Source of the DNA: Brachybacterium tyrofermentans
Lineage (GTDB): Bacteria; Actinomycetota; Actinomycetes; Actinomycetales; Dermabacteraceae
DNA: 64,000 bases
Direction: 5' to 3'
NCBI RefSeq assembly: GCF_014897585.1
Contig: NZ_JABUXW010000005.1
Location: 124,001 to 188,000 of the forward strand
Made by a program: the position numbers and the translations under genes. Under the pieces are notes generated by a model. It ran no database searches. It saw only the letters and a list, made by a program, of their open reading frames with translations, and had not been told where the DNA came from. Each line of letters opens with the position of its first letter. Positions within the stretch are counted from its first letter, which is position 1. This document shows positions 60,604 to 64,000 of this stretch, piece after piece.

Positions 60604-61559
60604 GCGCGCGCACCCGGAGGAGAACCACATCGCTACTGCTGGAAGGGCACGAGGAGATGACCGTGGACGAGACGGCGACGGGAGTCGCGAGCACCGGCCG
60701 GCTGGGCGCCGGGGCGGCGGGGCCGACGGACAGTGTGCCTGCCGGGCTCGCGGCCGTCCCGCCCGCCGCACCGGACGAAGAGGCCTTGCGCATCGAGTCT
60801 CTGCGCGTCGGCTACGACCGCAAGGTCATCTGCGAGAACGTGGACCTGCAGATCCGGCGCGGTTCGTACACCGCGGTGATCGGGCCCAATGCCTGCGGCA
60901 AGTCCACCCTGCTGCGGGCGATCGCGCGCGTGCTGCCCTTCACGACCGGCAGCGTCCTGCTCGACGGTCAGGACATACGCAGGGTGCCTACCAAGGAGCT
61001 CGCGACCCGGCTCGGGCTGCTCCCGCAGACCTCCCTCGCCCCGGACGGCATCCGCGTCTGCGACCTCGTGGCCCGCGGTCGGTACCCACACCAGGGGCTG
61101 TTCGACCGCTGGTCCTCGCAGGACGAGGCCGCGGTGAGCGCCGCCCTCGAGGCCACCGGCATCGCCGACCTCTCCGGCCGACTCGTCGAGGAGCTCTCCG
61201 GTGGTCAGCGCCAGCGGGTCTGGGTCGCGATGGCCCTCGCCCAGGAGACCCCGGTGCTGCTGCTCGACGAGCCGACGACATTCCTGGACATCACCCATCA
61301 GTACGGGCTGCTCGAGCTGTTCGAGCGGCTGCGCTCGACGCTGGACCGCACCGTCGTGGTGGTCCTGCACGATCTCAACCAGGCTGCGCGCTTCGCCGAT
61401 CACCTGGTCGTCATGAAGGACGGCGACGTGGTCGCGGCCGGACCGCCCGCCGAGATCCTCACGGCGCAGCTCGTCGAAGAGGTCTACGAGCTGCCCTGCC
61501 GGATCATGCCCGATCCCGAGACTGAAGCGCCGATGGTGATTCCGCGTGCGATGAGCTGA
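60600..61559 (+). CDS. Ferric-siderophore ABC importer ATPase (FepC-like)
   Basis: A 319-residue ATPase. Walker A is IGPNACGKSTLLRA (94-107), signature ELSGGQRQRVWVAMAL (near 198), Walker B VLLLDEPTTFLDI and switch VVVLHDLNQ. The first 60 residues are a hydrophilic extension before the core. ATG 60600 overlaps the permease stop (ATGA); an in-frame ATG at 60657 is possible but its GAGGAG is too close. It energises the siderophore importer. It is convergent with the bioQ-like gene. Confidence 0.92.
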   Translation: MSARTRRRTTSLLLEGHEEMTVDETATGVASTGRLGAGAAGPTDSVPAGLAAVPPAAPDEEALRIESLRVGYDRKVICENVDLQIRRGSYTAVIGPNACGKSTLLRAIARVLPFTTGSVLLDGQDIRRVPTKELATRLGLLPQTSLAPDGIRVCDLVARGRYPHQGLFDRWSSQDEAAVSAALEATGIADLSGRLVEELSGGQRQRVWVAMALAQETPVLLLDEPTTFLDITHQYGLLELFERLRSTLDRTVVVVLHDLNQAARFADHLVVMKDGDVVAAGPPAEILTAQLVEEVYELPCRIMPDPETEAPMVIPRAMS

Positions 61560-61565
61560 GCGCCG

Positions 61566-62195
61566 TCAGCCGTGGGGCCCCGCGCCCCGCGTCACGGAGA
61601 CGTCGAGACCGTCGGCGATCATCGTGAGCGCCTTGGCGAAGCTGTCCTCGTCGCTCGTGGCGGCGACGGCCTCCTCGGGGTTCAGGGAGTCCGATGCCTC
61701 CAGGAGTCCGAGGGAGTCCGCGGTGCGGCGCTGCTGCTCGTGGAAGACGTAGCCGACGGTGAAGTGCACGAGCACCTCGGCGGCCACCTCGGACAGTGCA
61801 TCGGGTACGCCGTGGCGTCGTGCGACCTCCAGCACCTGGGGTCGCACCGGTGACCCGACCAGCCCGAGGGACAGGGAGCTGGAGACCAGCTCCGAGGCAT
61901 CCCGGTAGGTGAGCAGGCAGTTGCGCAGCCGTGCACCGAGCACGCGCACCGCCTCATGCACACCCAGGTCCTCGATCGGGAGCTCCGCGAGCGGCGCAAG
62001 GATACGCGCGCTGACGGCGGCGAGCAGCGCCTGCTTGTTCGGGAAGTGCCAGTACAGGGCGCTGGGCTGCACGCCGAGCGCCGTCGCCAGGTTCCGCATC
62101 GTCAGATCGGGGAGCCCGTACTCGTCCAGGAGCTGCAGGGCCATCTCGGCGACGTCCTCACGGCTCCGCCTGCGGGGAGTTCCTGAAGTCGCCAT
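61566..62195 (-). CDS. bioQ: TetR family regulator, BioQ-like
   Basis: A 209-residue repressor. The DNA-binding part is VAEMALQLLDEYGLPDLTMRNLATALGVQPSALYWHFPNKQALLAAV. It is divergent from bioY and the intervening DNA has two TGAAC-N3-GTTCA palindromes; C. glutamicum BioQ is known to bind TGAAC-N3-GTTAC. That makes it a BioQ-type biotin regulator. Its ATG (62195) lies 6 bases after a TATAGT box, so the mRNA should be leaderless. The stop is 6 bases from the ATPase stop. Confidence 0.82.
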   Translation of the reverse strand: MATSGTPRRRSREDVAEMALQLLDEYGLPDLTMRNLATALGVQPSALYWHFPNKQALLAAVSARILAPLAELPIEDLGVHEAVRVLGARLRNCLLTYRDASELVSSSLSLGLVGSPVRPQVLEVARRHGVPDALSEVAAEVLVHFTVGYVFHEQQRRTADSLGLLEASDSLNPEEAVAATSDEDSFAKALTMIADGLDVSVTRGAGPHG

Positions 62196-62201
62196 CTCTT
62201 C

Positions 62202-62238
62202 ACTATAGTGATGAACGGTGTTCAGGTGAACGCTGTTC
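62202..62238. promoter_or_regulatory. BioQ/bioY divergent promoter: palindromic -10 and two operators
   Basis: CACTATAGTG (62201-62210) reads TATAGT on both strands and can act as the -10 of both genes. Operators GAACGGTGTTC (62213-62223) and GAACGCTGTTC (62228-62238), each flanked by T and A, sit over the bioY transcription start. They have the same core as the sites at 48884-48933, read on the other strand. Confidence 0.8.
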
Positions 62239-62255
62239 AGGAGAAAGGTGATCAG

Positions 62256-62930
62256 ATGGCCGACAGGACCCACAGGACCCACAGGACCCAGAAGCAGGAC
62301 AGGACCGACGGACGGTCATGGTCGCTCGACGCGCAGGACATCGCTCGGGTGGCGGTGTTCGCCGCGCTCGTGGCCGCGCTGGGCCTGCCCGGGAGCTTCA
62401 ACGTGTTCGGCGGTGTGCCGATCACCGCACAGACCTTCGGCGTGATGCTCGCGGGCGCCGTGCTCGGCCCCCGCCTGGGCGCGCTGTCGATGATCGTGCT
62501 CCTGGCCCTCGCCGCCGCGGGGCTTCCCCTGCTGGCCGGCGGGCGTGGTGGGCTCAGCGCGTTCGTCGGACCGTCGGCCGGATACATGTTCGGGTGGATC
62601 CTGGGCGCGTTCGCGGTCGGTCTGATCGTGCACGCCTCGACCCGCAAGCCCTCCGCGCTCCGGGTCGCGCTCGCCGCGATCATCGGCGGCATCCTCGTGA
62701 TCTACGCGGTCGGCATCCCCGTGCAGAGCCTCGTGACTCGCCTGCCGCTCGAGCAGACCGTCCTGGCGAGCCTCGTGTTCCTGCCCGGCGACCTGCTGAA
62801 GGCCGCTCTGGCCACCGCCGTCGTCGCCACGCTGCTGCGCGCCTACCCGCGAGCCTTCCGCCGCACGTGGCAGCCCGCCGGGCGCTCGGTTCGCCGGGCC
62901 GACGCCGCGCCCGCGCAGAGGCAGCGGTGA
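62256..62930 (+). CDS. bioY: BioY biotin transporter (ECF S component)
   Basis: A 224-residue membrane protein with six helices. BioY signatures are VPITAQTFGVMLAGAVLGPRLGAL, AAAGLPLLAGGRGGLSAFVGPSAGYMFGW and FLPGDLLKAALAT. It imports biotin, alone or with an ECF module. The first 20 residues hold a 9-base tandem repeat encoding His-Arg-Thr. AGGAGA lies before ATG 62256. The stop overlaps the next gene's start (GTGA). Confidence 0.92.
   Translation: MADRTHRTHRTQKQDRTDGRSWSLDAQDIARVAVFAALVAALGLPGSFNVFGGVPITAQTFGVMLAGAVLGPRLGALSMIVLLALAAAGLPLLAGGRGGLSAFVGPSAGYMFGWILGAFAVGLIVHASTRKPSALRVALAAIIGGILVIYAVGIPVQSLVTRLPLEQTVLASLVFLPGDLLKAALATAVVATLLRAYPRAFRRTWQPAGRSVRRADAAPAQRQR
62263..62289 (+). repeat. 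Three 9-bp tandem units near the bioY start
   Basis: Three exact copies of acaggaccc encode Arg-Thr-His triplets in the cytoplasmic N-terminus of BioY. Copy change keeps the frame. Confidence 0.85.
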
Positions 62931-64000
62931 GCTCGCAGATCGTGGTGCTGGGCGGCTCGGGGGAGGGCCTGCTGGACCGTCTCCGGGCGGTGCGCGCCGA
63001 CGGCGACGTGCCCCTGGTGGGGAACGACCGCTGGCCGGCGGCGCACTGGGACGCGGTGCGCGAGCTCGCCGCATCCCGGCCCGTCCCGGCGGAAGCCGCC
63101 TGGGCGACGCTGACCTCCGGGACCAGTGGGACACCACGGATCGTGCTGCGCAGCGCCGCCTCCTGGGAGCGCTCCTTCGAAGCCGTCTCCGCGCTCCTCG
63201 CGAGCCCCGGGGGAGCGGACGCCGAGCAGCGGATCCTGCTGCCCTCGCCGCCCGCCTCCTCGCTCACGCTGTTCTCGCTCGCGCACGCGCTCGCGGGCGG
63301 CCCGCGACCGGTCCTGCCCGACAGCGCGGACCGCGCCGAGGCGACCGTGCTCCATGGCACGCCGCAGGTCCTGAGCGCGGTCCTCGCGGCCGGCGATCTC
63401 CCGCACCTGCGCACGGCGCTCATCGGCGGCTCCCACCTCCCGGCCGGTCTGCGCGCCGAGGCCGAGTCCCGCGGGGTCCGCGTGGTCTCCTACTACGGCG
63501 CGGCCGAGCTCTCCTTCGTCGCGCTCGACACCGGTGACGGGCACCGTGCCTTCCCCGGTGCCGAGGTCGAGATCCGTGAGGGCGAGCTGTGGGTCCGCTC
63601 GCCCTACATGGCGCTGGGATACCTCGGCGGCCCGGGCCCGGTGCGCACCGCCGGAGACTGGATGAGCGTCGGCGACCTCGCGACCCTCGAGGACGGCGTG
63701 CTCACCGTGCACGGCCGGAGGGACGCGGCGATCCTCACCGCCTCGGCCACCGTGATCCCGGACGAGGTCGAGGCCGGCCTTCGCACGCTCCCCGGGATCG
63801 CCGACGCCGTCGTGCTCGGACTGCCCACCGACGGCATCGGCGCGCTCGTCGCCGCGATGATCGAGCCGGAGCCCGGCGCCGCCGCCCCCACGGCCCGCGA
63901 GCTGCGCTCCCTGGCGGCCACCCGCTTCACCTCGTCCCACCGTCCCCGGATCTGGTTCGATGGCCCGGTGCCCCGCACCGAGTCGGGCAAGCCGGCTCGC
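62927..64000 (+). CDS. AMP-dependent acyl-CoA synthetase/ligase (partial, right edge)
   Basis: At least 358 residues of an adenylate-forming ligase, cut by the window end. The phosphate-binding loop is WATLTSGTSGTPRIVLRSAASW, the adenine motif is VVSYYGAAELSFVALD, and VGDLATLEDGVLTVHGRRDAAILT is the hinge with the ATP-ribose Asp. The late PRTESGKPA includes the catalytic Lys. GTG 62927 overlaps the bioY stop. Being coupled to bioY under BioQ operators, it may activate a biotin-precursor acid; an unrelated acyl-CoA ligase is possible. The N-terminal region is shorter than in most acyl-CoA ligases. Confidence 0.85.
   Translation, partial: MSSQIVVLGGSGEGLLDRLRAVRADGDVPLVGNDRWPAAHWDAVRELAASRPVPAEAAWATLTSGTSGTPRIVLRSAASWERSFEAVSALLASPGGADAEQRILLPSPPASSLTLFSLAHALAGGPRPVLPDSADRAEATVLHGTPQVLSAVLAAGDLPHLRTALIGGSHLPAGLRAEAESRGVRVVSYYGAAELSFVALDTGDGHRAFPGAEVEIREGELWVRSPYMALGYLGGPGPVRTAGDWMSVGDLATLEDGVLTVHGRRDAAILTASATVIPDEVEAGLRTLPGIADAVVLGLPTDGIGALVAAMIEPEPGAAAPTARELRSLAATRFTSSHRPRIWFDGPVPRTESGKPAR

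Noticed and set aside
7413-62289. CRISPR-like repeats
   Set aside because: The 9-, 15- and 24-base repeats are contiguous and in-frame with coding regions, without spacers or cas genes.
1-64000. tRNA, rRNA or riboswitch genes
   Set aside because: No cloverleaf-like stretch or rRNA segment was noticed in gaps, and no cobalamin or other riboswitch core stood out upstream of the importers.

Overview
The window is a high-GC (about 70%) actinobacterial chromosome segment. The GC-rich codon use, a C50 carotenoid operon, a BioQ-bioY biotin locus, DtxR/IdeR-type iron boxes and several apparently leaderless regulator genes fit a micrococcal or Dermabacteraceae-type organism such as Brachybacterium. 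That genus-level guess is inference; no rRNA or other marker gene is present. I saw no tRNA, rRNA, transposase, phage gene or CRISPR array.

Layout. 1-4.5 kb: the tail of an unknown gene, then two coupled genes (an SbnA-like cysteine-synthase homologue and a fused FAD/NAD(P)-binding plus PLP-decarboxylase protein) that look like part of a metallophore or unusual amino-acid pathway. 4.7-6.6 kb: a flavin/PPOX-type stress protein and a PadR regulator with its membrane-protein partner. 6.6-12.5 kb: a FecCD-type ABC importer with a methyltransferase, next to a His-rich ArsR metalloregulator and a SUFU-domain protein. 12.6-17 kb: a NupC nucleoside transporter, then a sugar operon (permease, isomerase, Gfo/Idh dehydrogenase) whose upstream half is missing. 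17-27.1 kb: a nine-gene carotenoid operon (idi to crtEb) with every junction overlapping, and a divergent MarR plus FUSC exporter. 27.2-34 kb: an MFS transporter, a Pif1-like helicase with a BRCT end, a low-GC Abi gene and a MarR-SDR pair. 34-45.4 kb: metabolic genes with a D-amino-acid theme (RidA, N-acyl-D-amino-acid deacylase, MHS transporter, DauR-like regulator, D-serine-deaminase-like enzyme), peptidase E and carbonic anhydrase. 45.6-51.7 kb: a second Pif1-BRCT paralogue, a TetR-MFS efflux pair and an alpha-L-fucosidase. 51.7-61.6 kb: an iron/siderophore region with a heterodimeric ABC pair, an AraC regulator, a binding protein, a siderophore-interacting reductase, two FecCD permeases and an ATPase. 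61.6-64 kb: BioQ-like TetR, BioY and an AMP-ligase cut by the window end.

How the genes work together. Three transport systems for complexed metals or cofactors are present, two of the FecCD type. The iron operon carries a good IdeR box at 56271-56289. The ABC half-transporter pair has complementary degenerate ATP-site motifs, which predicts one working composite site. The carotenoid operon supplies isoprene units, builds and desaturates phytoene, then elongates and cyclises lycopene to a C50 product. The operator core GAAC-N3-GTTC occurs both at the TetR-MFS locus and at the BioQ-bioY locus 13 kb away. I saw no complete undescribed system. The best leads are the fusion/SbnA pair, the asymmetric ABC pair, the shared operators, the duplicated Pif1-BRCT helicases and the fossil gene tail beside the carotenoid operon.
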